Origin: Copromyces sp. CBS 386.78
Lineage: Eukaryota; Ascomycota; Sordariomycetes; Sordariales; Sordariaceae
NCBI GenBank assembly: GCA_030685235.1
Contig: MU839229.1
Coordinates: forward strand, 38,978 to 102,977
Direction of reading: 5' to 3'
DNA: 64,000 bases
The notes under the pieces: model-generated
The model's database searches: none
Seen by the model: only the letters and a program-made list of their open reading frames with translations
Told to the model about the DNA's origin: nothing
Shown: in pieces, positions 11,731 through 23,900 of the stretch
Numbering within the stretch: the first letter of the stretch is position 1
How the letters are laid out: every line of letters begins with the position of its first letter
Translations under genes and position numbers: made by a program

Positions 11731-12217
11731 TTAACCCCCCCCTCCTCCTCCAATTAATAGCTAGATATATAACCGTAATAAGTTATATATATCCTAAATA
11801 TCAAACGATAAACCTCCTTCCCTTCTAATTGCGCGGTGTATTTTATTTATTTATAAATTTCTCTCCCTCTTTCCCTCCTCCTTTTCTTTCCTCCTTCAAT
11901 TATCATTATATTGTATTATAAATATCCCCCCCTATCGTTCAACCTTCTAATATAACTATTGTAATTATTACCCCCCTCCTATTATTTTTTTCTCTTATTT
12001 ATTCTTATACTCCCGTAATTACTACTACGTTGCTTATTAATTTTACCCTACTCTTATATCTACCCGCTAACCGCTTACCCAAATTAATATAATTATTAAA
12101 ATATCTAGCTTTACCTGTAACCTTAATATAATATAAGACTTTTTTCTAATAATTTTATCGTATATAATAATAATTGTAATAATTATTTTTATTGTCGCCT
12201 ATTCCCCCGACCCCGAC
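11731..12217 (-). other. 3' UTR and polypurine tract of gypsy B
   Basis: Matches the reverse complement of 29240-29734 in A. The purine tract adjoining the LTR reads GGAGGAGGAGGGGGGGTTAA on the minus strand, as expected for the plus-strand DNA primer. The segment is rich in C/T on the plus strand. No gene is visible. Confidence 0.8.
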
Positions 12218-12440
12218 TGTCATGGGGCTAGAGCCCTGGGGTTAGACCTGGTTGATACTAGGTCCGTAAAGCTTGCGAAGGCTCTGGTTCGGCTGCCCCG
12301 GCCTTGGCACTGCGGTCCTTAAAACCCTTTTCTAGATTGCACCTTCTATGCAGTCTTTCCTTCCTTTTCTTCCTTATTAAATATAGCTTTTCAACCTTAC
12401 ACGACTGCTCGCTGCGCCTTACTTTTGCAGACCCGTTATA
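12218..12440 (+). repeat. 5' LTR of the non-autonomous element
   Basis: Begins TGTCATGGGGCTAGAGCCC and ends GACCCGTTATA. Contains CCTGGTTGATACTAGG (short inverted repeat) and a C/T-rich stretch near 12350. Confidence 0.93.
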
Positions 12441-13927
12441 TTATATTTGACCCTTTTTTTAACCCCTATTGTCGCCGCTATTATTCTCTCGCAAGTACGC
12501 CCAAAGAGCCTCCCTCTATCGCCTTGCTTGCGATACCCCGTCGTTTTCGTTACTTAATAATAACCTTTTCGCCGTCGCTCTTATCCCTTAGCGATAGTAC
12601 CCCTTTCTCTACGTCTCTATTAGTAAGTTGAAAAAGTCTCTATTACTCTCGCTCCCGCAAATTCTAGCGATACCTCTTTTTCTCGCTTTGCTCGATCTAC
12701 CTCGTTCGCTTACGATCAAGCCAGATTTCTGCTGTCCGGACTCCCGTCCTTCTTAATAATAGTACTAAGATCCCGAACGTTCAAGCTCCCCGTAGAAGGA
12801 TTCGCCTCTTTGCGATATAGGCTCATCGCCTGCCCTTCGCCGTTGTCCGTTCTTGACGGCAACACCTCGCCTTTAGCGATACGGGTATACCGCCTGCCTT
12901 TCGCTCGCTACTACGATATAAGTTATTCGCCTACCTTTTCGCTTGCTGTCCTTTCCGTTAGATAGTAATACGTTCTTTTGGCCTCTGCCGTCGTAGGTAC
13001 GCCGCGGTTGACGATGAGGTCCTTTTGATACTTCGATTACGATTTTGGTAATAAGGAGGAGGAGGAGGAGAGAAGGGAGGTGGTAATAATGCTCTAGTCT
13101 ACGGAGCATGCTAATTATATAAGATGATATTAGTCTATCTCGACCCAGTAGGGGCCCAGACGGTTATAATTTCAAATAATTAAGAGGAGGAGTTTATAGA
13201 TTGAGTAATTATTGTATCGCTAGATGGTAACGCCCTAATAAGACTACGGTGGAGGGAGTGCTAGATTGGGGATTTAAAAGGAGGAGTTTCCGGTAGTTAG
13301 GAAGGGCGACGCTATTAAAACGACGGAAATGCTGGTTATTTACCGCTTATTAATAGCGTAGTAAGTCCTTATATTGTTTACCCTTTTACATGTAGCCAGT
13401 TAGAAGTTGGTGTCTGCTATAAAACGCAACCGCAGGAGGGTAGCAAATGTAATATTTCGTAGGTATATTAATTACTAGGGTTATTTTTAGTAAGAAGTTT
13501 AGTAGAGTCGCTAATGAAAGATAGTTCTTATTGGTAGGAGAAGTAGAGCGATACGAAGCATTGGGTGATGGCCGTGATTTAATTATTAATCGGGTATAGA
13601 TTTACAACGCGGTAGAAGAGGTTCTTAGATAGGTACGGTCTAAATATGTTCCCTAAGTAAGTTTTGGTGCTTGGGCTATTGGGCGTAGCTTTGTGAGGGT
13701 AGGTGCTTGGCGAAGTACTGCTAATTTGGGTAGTAAGTAGGTGGTTGTGTAGCGTTTATTTAGGGGTTTAGATAGTGATAATTCTTTTTTGGTGTTGTTG
13801 ATTCTTCCCCGTACGGTGGGCGTTTGGTTGGGCGCGGTTGTTGATGGATTTCGTCGTTTTTCGTGTAATTAGCTGTTTGGTGCTTAGTGCGGTGGACCGG
13901 TCTCCCTAAGGGGGAGAAGGGGGGTAA
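12441..13927 (+). other. Internal region of the non-autonomous LTR element
   Basis: No open frame longer than about 80 codons and no known domain. The first two thirds are pyrimidine-rich and hold five dispersed copies of GCGATA-type words (near 12528, 12590, 12667, 12812 and 12879). The last third switches to purine-rich sequence with TGTTGTTG and AGGAGGAGG. The short frames at 12425-12631 and 12873-13109 look like chance openings in low-stop GC-rich sequence. The priming site right after the 5' LTR starts TTATATTTGACCC. Confidence 0.6.
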
Positions 13928-14150
13928 TGTTATGGGGTTAGAGCCCTGGGGTTAGACCTGGTTGATACCAGGTCCGTAAAGCCTGCGAAGGCTCTGGTTC
14001 GGCTGCCCCGGCCTTGGCACTGCGGTCCTTAAAACCCTTTTCCAGACTGCACCTTCTGTGCAGTCTTTCCTTCCTTTTCTTCCTTGTCAAATATAGCTTT
14101 TCAACCTTACACGACTGCTCGCTGTGCCTTACTCTTGCAGACCCGTTACA
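13928..14150 (+). repeat. 3' LTR of the non-autonomous element
   Basis: Begins TGTTATGGGGTTAGAGCCC and ends GACCCGTTACA; follows directly on the polypurine tract. The 92-codon plus frame at 14014-14292 runs across the LTR border into gypsy B antisense sequence and is not a gene. Confidence 0.93.
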
Positions 14151-14690
14151 CCGACTCCCGCCCCCCGTAAATGTACTATCCTTAAGCCGGTCTAAATCCG
14201 GCCGAATACTACTACTACCGGAATTAATAGAAAAACTACTACTAAGGCCGCTATTACCGCCGCTACTGGTACCGCCGCCGCTCCGTTCATAAATTAATAT
14301 ATATATTATTTATTTAACGGGTATAATTATATTACCTCTGCCGCCGATAATATAATCACTATATATTTAGCGTACTAATATATTAAAAAGCCTTGTAAGC
14401 CGACGTTAAGATAGGCCTAGAAATTTTTTACCGCTTAATATATAGTAAAATATATTCCGGGTCCTAAATATAAATTATTTATTACCGCTTTTAAAATACT
14501 TTGTTATTTAATAATTATAAAAGAAGCTAAAGGTATTGGTATCCCTATATAAATTTTTCCTTCCTACCCAATCCGTTCCTATATTTATTATTTCTATTAA
14601 TAGTTTTTAGGCGCGAATTGGCCTTAAAACGGTCGCCCGCTAACCGTCCCCTTCTATTAAAGTCGAAGGTCCGTTATTTTTTCTAACGGC
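14151..14690 (-). pseudogene. Second extra 3' ORF of gypsy B
   Basis: Counterpart of 11041-11496 in A. The minus strand reads TSAVRKNN, LLIEIINIGTDW, RKNLYRDTNTFSFFYNY, IFYYILSGKKFLGL, IYSDYIIGGRGNIIIP, SGGGTSSGGNSG and SSSIRPDLDRLKD, interrupted by a few TAA codons that are sense in copy A or RIP-compatible. It is cut near its end by the non-autonomous LTR element. Agreement between two independently mutated copies is the evidence that this is a real protein of the family. Function unknown. Confidence 0.6.
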
Positions 14691-14694
14691 CGAG

Positions 14695-15215
14695 GTTCAA
14701 TCCTTAAAAGATTAAGTAGTCGAACTTTTTAAATTTAAGGGGAGGATAGCGGCCCTTAAGGATAATATAGGGTCGGTCGAATAAGTAACCGACGTTACTA
14801 TTTAACGTAATTTTAATAAATTAATAAATATTTATAACGTTTAAAAAAAGAAGGAGTATAAAGAGAAAACTACCGCTACCCCTATTGCCGCCCCCGCTAC
14901 CCTTACTACTATTATTCCCGTTGCCCTTATTATAGCCGCCGTTTCTACCTTCGCTAAAAACGTTGCTAGAAATGGGGAAGGGTCTTCTACCGCTCTTAAA
15001 CGCCGCGTATATACTTATAGTAGTACTACTACTAAACGGTTTAAATAGACTTTAAGCCCTAGTAAGTTAGTATAATAAGATATAAATTATTTACCTTTCG
15101 GTATCCGTCCTTCGGCTAAGATCCGCCCGCTACTATTCCTATTATCGCTACTATGCTTTAAGAACGTCCGCTTATAAAAGCCTTATAACCTCTATACTTT
15201 TACTAATACGAATAT
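14695..15215 (-). pseudogene. Membrane-helix 3' ORF of gypsy B
   Basis: The minus-strand frame carries SLFKPFSSSTTIS, a Gly/Asn/Ser linker (NKGNGNNSSKGSGGG), the hydrophobic segment FLFILLLFLNVINIY and YPPLKF. It matches 10485-11039 in A in order and spacing. Only a handful of stops occur over about 170 codons. The linker differs in sequence between A and B while keeping its Gly/Ser composition, as expected of a flexible spacer. Confidence 0.62.
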
Positions 15216-15389
15216 AATTAGAAAAAGGAAAATTGAGATTAATATTAATTAAGTAATAGAAAATTTATTAAGAAATAACGTTATAAAGGATATTTAGTAA
15301 GTTTAAGGCTTTATTCTACTTAATTTTAAACTTTTCCTAATATTGTTTATTAATTATTCCCCTTTATTATTTCGTTCTATAATTCCGTA

Positions 15390-18060
15390 ATTAATTAGCT
15401 TTATTCCGTTTATAAAATCCTTGGGAAGAAAATTTTTAACTTATTAAATAATTAGTCCGTTATTAGTATCCGCCGCTCTATATTTACCTTCGAACTTATT
15501 AAATACTTTTATTTCTTTAAATTCTATTAAAGGCTCCTAAGTAGGATTGCGGTACCCCTTTTATTTAACTAAAATTTTATAGATAAGTCCCCCTTTCCTA
15601 TAGTTAGTAAATACGTAAAGGATTTCTTTTATTTATTATTCGAATTCTCTTTCTACTTTTATAATTAGTGGCTAATTATCGGTAAGCCTCTATTCTAGTA
15701 GCCGATTTTAAGCTACCTACCGTAGAAAATTTATATAGAAGACGTTATAGATAGTTCGAAGGAGATTAAAGAATTTTATAACGTATAGAGATAGGACTTT
15801 CGAAACTGTGTACTTCGTATATAATTAATTTAATTTCTTTTTAAAGTGGTTAATATTATAATTCTTAAGGTTAAACTAGACCTTATCCCCGATTTAGAAA
15901 CGCTCGGCTAATTAATAATACTAATTAGCGAACTTCTTTTACTACTAAACGGCTACCGTTATAATAACTTTTATTATAATTTCTTAACGGATTAGTAGGC
16001 TTGCTTTTCGGAAGAGAGGAGCGGGGGTCCGTTTGTAGGTTTATCGATAATAGAAATTGGTAATTCTACGTCAAATCTGTAAGTAGTAAAGAAGGGGCTT
16101 ATATTAATTAAGAGAAAGTCTTTTCGCACCGTCGTAAATGTCTTTTCGCACCGTTATCAAAAAAGGCTTTTAGAGGTAACTTAGCCAAACTAAGGCCGTA
16201 GCATATAAAAAGTACATCGAAATTTTTATTTATTTTCCTTCTACAATATAATATGTCCGGCGTACCTAGGCGCCCTCTATAGCCCTCAATACACAATAAA
16301 AGAAAAAAGAACTATTTATTTACTTTAAATTTGGAATATTTATATTGAGTCTTTCCTTTAAGTAGATACGTCTACGGCAACTAGACTATAAAATAGAGTA
16401 GAAAATTACAAAAATTCTAGTACCATTTTCATACTAACAACTTCTTTTTTAGCAAAGTTATACTTAGTAGTATTTTGGACGACGGTATATAAAGATATTT
16501 GCGACGGTGCGAAAAGACTTTCTCTTAATTAAAGTATTAATACGGTTATTAATAATTAATTGAGCTATTAAATATTATTTATCCTAATTATTTTAAATAT
16601 AATTAACGACCGTTTAAAAGTAAGTGTAAATTTCTTAATTTATTTGCTTAGGGCTATTATCGGTTTAAGGGTAATAAATAATATTAAAAAGCCGTTTAAT
16701 ATTAAGGAATTTATAGAACTTCGCTTAAAAGCGGTTCGTTTAATTAGAATTATAATCGCTAACGATAAATTTAAAAATACTATAATATTTAACGAAGTAC
16801 TATAAGAACTATTCTATATAAAATTCAATATTTATAGACGGTATCGGTTTAAAAATAATGTTTTTACTAAATTAGTCTTTAATAATTTAAAAATAAGTAT
16901 TACTATTCGAATTTAGGAAGTTTATAATAAAATCTATTTAAATAATATTTAATAGGGCGGTATTAACTTTTAGATAGAGAAGCCCCAATCCTTATTTAGG
17001 CCCTAATCGGGTTAGGGTTATACGTATATATATAATTTTCGAGCGGTTTATTTTAATAAGACCGTTATAATACGCCAACCTTTCGTAAAAGATTGTACTA
17101 AACCTAGCTAATTAGTAAATCCCCTATTTACTAACCTACGTACGTCCCCTATCTTTAGATTTAATTATTTCGAATATGCTTTTTTTATTAACGTAACCTT
17201 TATTTAATTAAAATCCTTCTTTATAATTAAATTAGTTATAAATACTAGAATAAGCTAGAATTGCTCGTACGTACGTAAATATTAATCGCAAATATTATTC
17301 AATTGTAATAATTTATTAACTTTCTAAAATTCTATAGGATTGCGCGTATCGTATATATTTTAGTTATTTTCATATATATATAATAGTTTCGAAATTACTA
17401 TATAAATAATAAATTACTACGAAGTTTTATGTTAAAGCCTATAATATTAGGGCTTAAATAGGGATTAGGGCCTCTCTATCTAAAGGCTAGTACCGCCCTA
17501 TCAAATACTATTTAAATTTCTCTATTAAATTATTCCGAGATTAATAATAATTATAAGAGACCTTATTTTATTTTCTCTAAATTTTTATAAAATTATAAAT
17601 ATAATAATTGTAGAGGAATTATTAAATATAAACCCTTAGGAACGGCTAATAAAAATATTAAATAAATACTATTATAATACTTTTTCTTTTTAAGTAGCCG
17701 AAGATATAAGAATTATAAATAATTTAAATAAGAATTATACGGAGGGTATAAATTATTAAAATTAGTCCGAAAAGTTAATAGAATTGGATTTAATATAAAT
17801 AAGCGTTCTAAAGATTTAAAGGCGGCCCTAATAATAGAACCGGTTACAGGAATCGATATTATAATCGGCAATTTATATTTTAAATTTTAAAGAAGGGTCG
17901 AAGTACTATTTATTATTCTAAATTACTATTTTAATTTACTAATATAAAGAGTTTTTAAAGGCCGTTTAATTTTAAAACTATTATAAATCCGGATTTTCAA
18001 ATACTTTCGCACCCTCCTTCCTAATATAAACGATTTAAGAAGTGGAAATATAAAGCGGGC
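15390..18060 (-). pseudogene. Gypsy B integrase and chromodomain (split by E2)
   Basis: Reverse complement of 1600-2177 joined to 9213-10440. The chromodomain lies at about 15400-15580 and the integrase core at about 16040-16900. It is interrupted at 16112-16524 by E2. It provides the empty-site sequence for LINE copy 1 (about 16905-16935) and helps define the LINE ends. RIP stops are spread throughout. Confidence 0.82.
16112..16524. mobile_element. TIR element E2
   Basis: 413 bp, flanked by TTAATTAA on both sides (16104-16111, 16525-16532). Ends GAGAAAGTCTTTTCGCACCG and its inverse. The left arm repeats TCTTTTCGCACCGT twice about 27 bp apart. The empty site in gypsy A reads TTAATCGA, so both TSD copies share the same CG-to-TA change. 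The interior keeps CpA and TpG and has no transposase. The 62-codon minus frame inside it (16108-16296) spans the TIR and is not supported as a gene. Confidence 0.93.
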
Positions 18061-19327
18061 TATAAAATTTATAAACGGAATTTAATATTATTTATAAATC
18101 GTAGGATTCGAAATTCTATTGGGTAAATATATCCTACTCCTAATTAAATAAAGCGTTAAAAACTACCCCTTCTTTACCCAACCGGTATTTAATATTAAAA
18201 TTAAACTATAATAAATATTCGGCCTAATAGGCTTGCCGCTCGGAAAGCTATTGTATTTTTATAAAATATTTTAAATTCCGATAGTTAATAAAGATAATAA
18301 AGGACTTACAACTATATAATTCGGCCGACTACTATTTTAAATAATTAATAATTATAAATATTTCTTTATTATAAATAAGGTAATTCTATTCTATAACGTT
18401 TAGCTTCTATAAATAATAATTAATAATAGCCCGCTCACTAAATTTATTAACTTTTTATAAAATAATTCCGTCTAATGTAAAGCTATTATAATTTATTTTT
18501 AAAAATGTTTTCTTATTGGGATTAAATTCCGTAAAAATTAAGGCCCTTATAAATAATATTTTAAATAATTAAAAAGTATTCTTATACTTTTTAATCTATT
18601 TAAAAGCTACCCCCTTTTTAGTAAATATTATTAATAAAGTTACAATTTTCGAAAATTAAAATATAAATATCCTATAATAATTAACGAAATTTAAAAAACT
18701 ATAAACGCCTTTTTAAAAATTAGGGGGAAGCTATTCGAAGATAGTTTTAACCTTTTAGGGTCGGCTTATATTCCGATACTTATATAAATAATAAAACCGA
18801 AATATTTAACCTTCTTAATAATAAATTCGTACTTATTTAAGTTTAAATAGAAACTTATATTAAAGAACTTCTTTAATATTAAACGGACTTTAATTTTATA
18901 ATCCTCTTTAATATCCGAAGTATAAATAAATATATTATTTATATAAATTATATAAAATTTATTAAAATATTTATAAAGGATATAATTAATATACCGTTAA
19001 AACGTTACCGGTATATTAATTAGCCCGGAAAGTATAATTAACTATTTGAATAACCTATATTATATTTAAAATACTATTTTGTATTCTTCTCTTATAATTA
19101 TCCGAATTTTATAAAACGCCTATATATTATTAATTTTTATATACTATTTAATTCCCTTCAAAATATAGAACATTTCGCTAATAAACGGTAAGGGGTAATA
19201 ATTTATTTATATAATAATATTCAAAATATAATAATTATAATAAAAGCGAAGTCCGCCGCCCGGCTTTTATACGAAAAGAATTAGGGCTCCCGCTTCTAAA
19301 TTATTAGTACGGATAAAACCTTTATTT
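18060..19327 (-). pseudogene. Gypsy B reverse transcriptase and RNase H (C-terminal part)
   Basis: Minus-strand RT: KGFI-type start next to the LINE, GALILF, KPGGG, YDYRILN, then YINNIFIYTSD at about 18903-18950 (family YIDD), followed by RNase H down to about 18060. It overlaps in content with 1-799 and 1416-1700 of A. The N-terminal piece of RT lies on the other side of LINE copy 2 (26579 onward). Confidence 0.85.
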
Positions 19328-19599
19328 AATAAATCCTTAAAAGGAATTACTATAGATTAAAAGTAAACGACGCCGAAACCGGAAACGCCGATTTCTAATT
19401 AAGAAATACTCTAAAACGAAAACCGATAATAGTAATCGACTTAAGAAAGTTATTTACCCCTTTCGTAATATCCTATAACAACTATAGTAATAGTATTAAG
19501 CCGTCGCTACCGATAATAATTAATAGAAGTACGAATAGGCTCGAAAATAGCGTCCACAACCCCTTCGGAAGTATTTTAAAATATAATAATTCCGATGCC

Positions 19600-20890
19600 G
19601 TATTTATTATAAAAATTTTAGAGAAGACAAAGGAAGATAATAAAATTATAAAGAAATTTATCGCTATAACGAATAAAACTACAGATTACAACGCCGTAAC
19701 GACCGACGACCGTTATTAAATTCGAAAATTCCTCTTCAAATTCGCGAAAACTTTTATAAAGAAAAGTAAATTTATAATATTTAAAGTAAATAAGGCCGCC
19801 GAAGCCTAATTTATTATTAGGAAGGACTTCGATAATTTAAAGAAATATATTTTAAAAGAATTAAAAAAAGACGTTTAAGAAGTACCGAAGAAATAGGTTA
19901 ATATTATTTAAAAATTATTAAATAAAATTAATACTACCCTCTATTACTCACCTACCGTTATTATTAAAAAATTATCCCTTCTAATTATAAATGTTAATTT
20001 ACTATTAAGGGGGTTTAAATTGCCGCCGAATTTACTATACGTTCGAATAATAATATAAAGTAAGCCGTTAAAAACGCTTTAAAAGAAAGCCTATATAAAA
20101 TAGTCCGCGCGGCTATTAAAATAATAACGAACGGACATTACGTAATTATCTTTAACAAACTAACTAGGGACTAGTACTAAAAGTATTAAATTTAAATTAA
20201 AAAAGTCTTTAGAAAAAAGGCCGTCGTATCTTTAAATATTATAGCCGTTTTAATTAAAAGAGTCCTATAGGCTAATATTAATATAAAATAATTCGAATTA
20301 GTTATATAGGAAATAAAGGAGAAGAATAAGGAGGTAGAAATTATTAAGGCTAAATTTTAGAAGAAATACAAAGGGGAGGAGAGAAGAATATTCTTAATAG
20401 AAATTATAATTATAAAGGTTATAATCTTCTTCGAAAAAAACCTTTTCTTTTAAAATAGCAGCGTATATATATATAAACCGTTTTAAATTATAACTTCCGC
20501 CTAATAATACTTTAAATATTAATATTTCGAATATACAACGAAATTCTATCGTTAAGAAGACGCTTATAATTATTATAGTAAAATTAAGTACGAAGGGTTA
20601 TATATAGGAGAAGAAAATTACCTTTCGAATAAGGATAATTCTTTAATTTTTTATAAACTATATAGGAAATCGGGGTATTTCGCCTTTAATAAAAAGCGAG
20701 ACCCGCTTATAAAAATAGTTTATATAAAAATATTAATCGATTACGCCGAAAAGCCTCATAGCTTCGTTACTTATAAAAGACCGGCTAAATTGGTATTAGA
20801 ACCGATAATAAAAATAGAAGAGGACATCGTAATTCATAACGCCCCCTTTAATTCCCGTTTAATTACGACCTTAGAAAGATCACTTATAAG
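19600..20890 (+). pseudogene. LINE copy 2 ORF1 (gag-like protein)
   Basis: Lysine-rich frame (FIKKSKFIIFK, DNLKKYILKELKK). A knuckle block at about 20515-20720 has the spacing YxxYxxxxEYxxxxY, i.e. CX2CX4HX4C with Cys and His turned to Tyr by C-to-T changes, followed by further cysteine-like positions (FYKLYRKSGYFA). This is the nucleic-acid-binding ORF1 typical of Tad/Jockey-like LINEs. Start and stop are not recoverable. Confidence 0.65.
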
Positions 20891-20949
20891 AGGAAGAAAA
20901 AAAGGCCGCTCTAAGAAGATTAGAAGCGGTTCTTAACCGAAACCTATAA

Positions 20950-23900
20950 ATATAAGCCCGATAAACGTTTATACCCGCTCTTAAAACGTAAACGACTATA
21001 CCTATATGAACTTTATTACTATTACGCCTTTAATTACTACTATTACTTCTAAAGAAATAATACCCCCTTAATTTACTATTAGATTAAAAGGAAGCTTCTT
21101 ATAAAGTAATTAATAATTTAATTAAAAATATTCTATTAGAATATAGGGAAATTGTACGAGAGAAGGAAAACGTTATTCGAATAAGAAGAAACCTATAATA
21201 TTATAATAATTTAAAAGCCAGGCAAGAATTTGAATAGGGATATTTACCGGCCGAAAAGCGGTAGATATTATAATATTAATTATTTAGAAAAGGGTAGAAT
21301 AGTAATTTACGTAAATAAGAGGTAGAATTTAAAACATTTAAATTTCTAAGTTAGGAAAGACTAGGCTATAATAATATTAAAGAATCTACGAAAATTAATA
21401 ATTATTTACTCTATTTACTCTTTTATTTTCTTTTAAAGTACGTTAGAATATTAATAGGGGTTTTCCTTCTTCGAATTCTTCGAAGAGAAACCTCCGGCCG
21501 GTTAATATATAGCCGTAAGGGATTATATTTCTATTACCCTAATTAAAATTTAGAAAATAAAATTAGTTCGGGCGCTATAAAATTATTTATGTAAGTATAG
21601 CGATAGAAATTTAGTTTCGTTACCCCCCGCGGGGAATTAATAAAATTCGGAATTACGATTAGAAGAGAGAAAAATAAAATAATCGATTATATATAAATTT
21701 TATAAAGTATCGAGGCTAAATATTAAGGAATATAATAATATAGGTAAATAGGTTCGGACTACTACCCCTAAGAAATTTAAATTTAAATAGGAAAAAGAAA
21801 TAAAAAAGCAGAAATAGAAGAAGGGTTTAATTAGAAGTTAATAAATATAGAAAAGGTGTAGGAAGCGGTAGAAAAATGAATATTAATTTTAAAAGGTATT
21901 AAAATAGTAAAAGAATTCGAATTAGGATTTAATAAATTTGATAGCGAATTCGTCAATATTATAGAAGAATTTGTCCTATACCGAAAGAAAGGTCGGAAGA
22001 AATAGGCGAACTAGTAGAATTTAGAGTATAAAACGGTAATAAAGGAAATATAGCAGAAATAATAAATATAATTTAGAAATTAAACGCCTTTAAATTAAAG
22101 AGAAGTTATAAAAGCGGTAATAAAAAAGAAGAAATTTATTACGAAAATTTAGAAAGCGAAGTAGTATAATTATATTATAAATACGTTAAAAAATCCGAAT
22201 AAATTTTAATTATCAAAAAAGTAGGTTAGGATATAAAATTATTACTTAATAAATCCGCTAAAATTATTACCCCTCAAATTAAACGAGCGGGCGAACGAAG
22301 TCGAAAACTATAATAGTAAGGTAAATATCTTTATTAATTATTTCTTCCCGAAAGTAAAAGTCCTAATAAATTATTTACTAAATTAAATTTAATTATTAAA
22401 TAGTAATACCCTAATACCTATTAATAATTTAATTACCGAAGAGGATATTTGGAAAATCCTTTTAAAGATAGCGCTAAATAAAAGAGAAGCTCTATCCGCA
22501 CGTGGATAAAACTCTATCCGCACGTGGATCCACTTTTCCTTTTTAACTATAACTTAGTCAAACCTTAGCGTATGAAGCTGAAAGTAGTACCAAATTACTC
22601 GCTGATTTCTGACGGATTTTTCGAACTAACTACCAATTTTATAGCATTAAGCGTTACTTAAATCCTAATTTCTTAGAATTTTAAGCTTTAATCTTCCTAA
22701 TTATTTAATTATAATAGCTTACTTTCCTAGAGGTTTTCCTACGCTACACAATACATACGTTCTTCAAAAAAGTCTTGTTGGATAGAGAGAAAAAACAGCA
22801 AAAATATGATATACTTTTTGTTTTCTTTAGACCTCTTGGTACTTTAAAAAAGATATTGAAGTTTTTTTTTTTTTCCACGTGCGGATAGAGTTTTATCCAC
22901 GTGCGGATAGAGTTTCTCAAATAAAATATTAAGTATCGATTAATTTTTAAATAAATTTCTAAAAATATACGGGGAATTATTTAAATAGGTAATAGCGGCT
23001 TTCGCTGTAATAAGCTTCCGGTTCGGGTATTTCCCCTAATAATTTAAAAATGCGAAAGTAATTATTTTTAAAAAATTTAAAAAAAGTATTAAATAATAAA
23101 ATTTAGCCGGGGTATAAAGGTTTATATCGCTTTTAAATAACGTTAGAAATTTTTTGGAAGCTTTTATAGCAAAGAGGTTAATATAGGTAATAGAAGAGTA
23201 TAATCTCCTTTCGGAAGGCTAAATAAGTAATTAAATAAGCTATTTAACCGAATTCGCCGTCTAAATAATTATTAATATAGTTTGTACGGTATAAAAGTTT
23301 AAGGCCGTAATGTTTTTATACTCTTCGATTTAAAGGGCGTATTTAATAGAATTAATTATAAGTAATTTTTATATATATTATAGGAAATGTAATTCCTAGA
23401 ATAAATCCTTTAATAGGTTAATAATTTCGTTACTAAAAAAAAAATTCTCTTTTCTTCGACGACGAAATTTCTTAACCTTATAATATCGTAATAAGTATAT
23501 TATAAGGCTCCCCCTTTTTATTAATCCATTTTATTCTCTTTATTTCTTTATTATATTATAATTTAATTATTATTTAAAATATAATTATTATTGGCTTCGC
23601 TAATAATATTAATATTATTATAATAATTAAAATTACCGAGGAAAATTATTGGACGCTCTAAATAATATAAGATATTTATTCAGGTTAGGTAATTAAAAGA
23701 GGGATAGAATTCGAAGTAAGTAAAATACAATTTATATATTTTACGTAAACGAAGGAATTAAGAACGGAAACTCTAAATCGGGGGAATTATATTTAAACTA
23801 ATAAAATCGATTAAATTCCTTAAGGTTTAATTAAATTAGAAATTTAATTACCGAATATATATAGAGGTAATAAAAAAGAAAATAATAATATAAATGAACG

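Larger units (their letters stand above)
12218..14150 (+). mobile_element. Non-autonomous LTR retrotransposon
   Basis: Two 223-bp LTRs (12218-12440, 13928-14150) start TGTYATGGGG and end CCCGTTAYA, flanked by the 5-bp TSD CCGAC (12213-12217, 14151-14155). A polypurine tract AAGGGGGAGAAGGGGGG ends just before the 3' LTR. The 1.49-kb interior encodes no gag, RT or integrase, so it must be mobilised by another element. It is inserted in the second extra ORF of gypsy B. LTR differences are about a dozen, all transitions. Much CpA/TpG survives, so it is younger or less RIP-exposed than its host. Confidence 0.93.

Noticed and set aside
11497..14225. A separate element formed by the LTR-like segment and the following purine/pyrimidine-rich block
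   Set aside because: It is the 3' LTR and 3' UTR of gypsy B with the non-autonomous LTR element nested inside, as shown by matching 29138-29734.
14014..14292. 92-codon plus-strand frame
   Set aside because: Crosses the 3' LTR border of the non-autonomous element into antisense gypsy B sequence.
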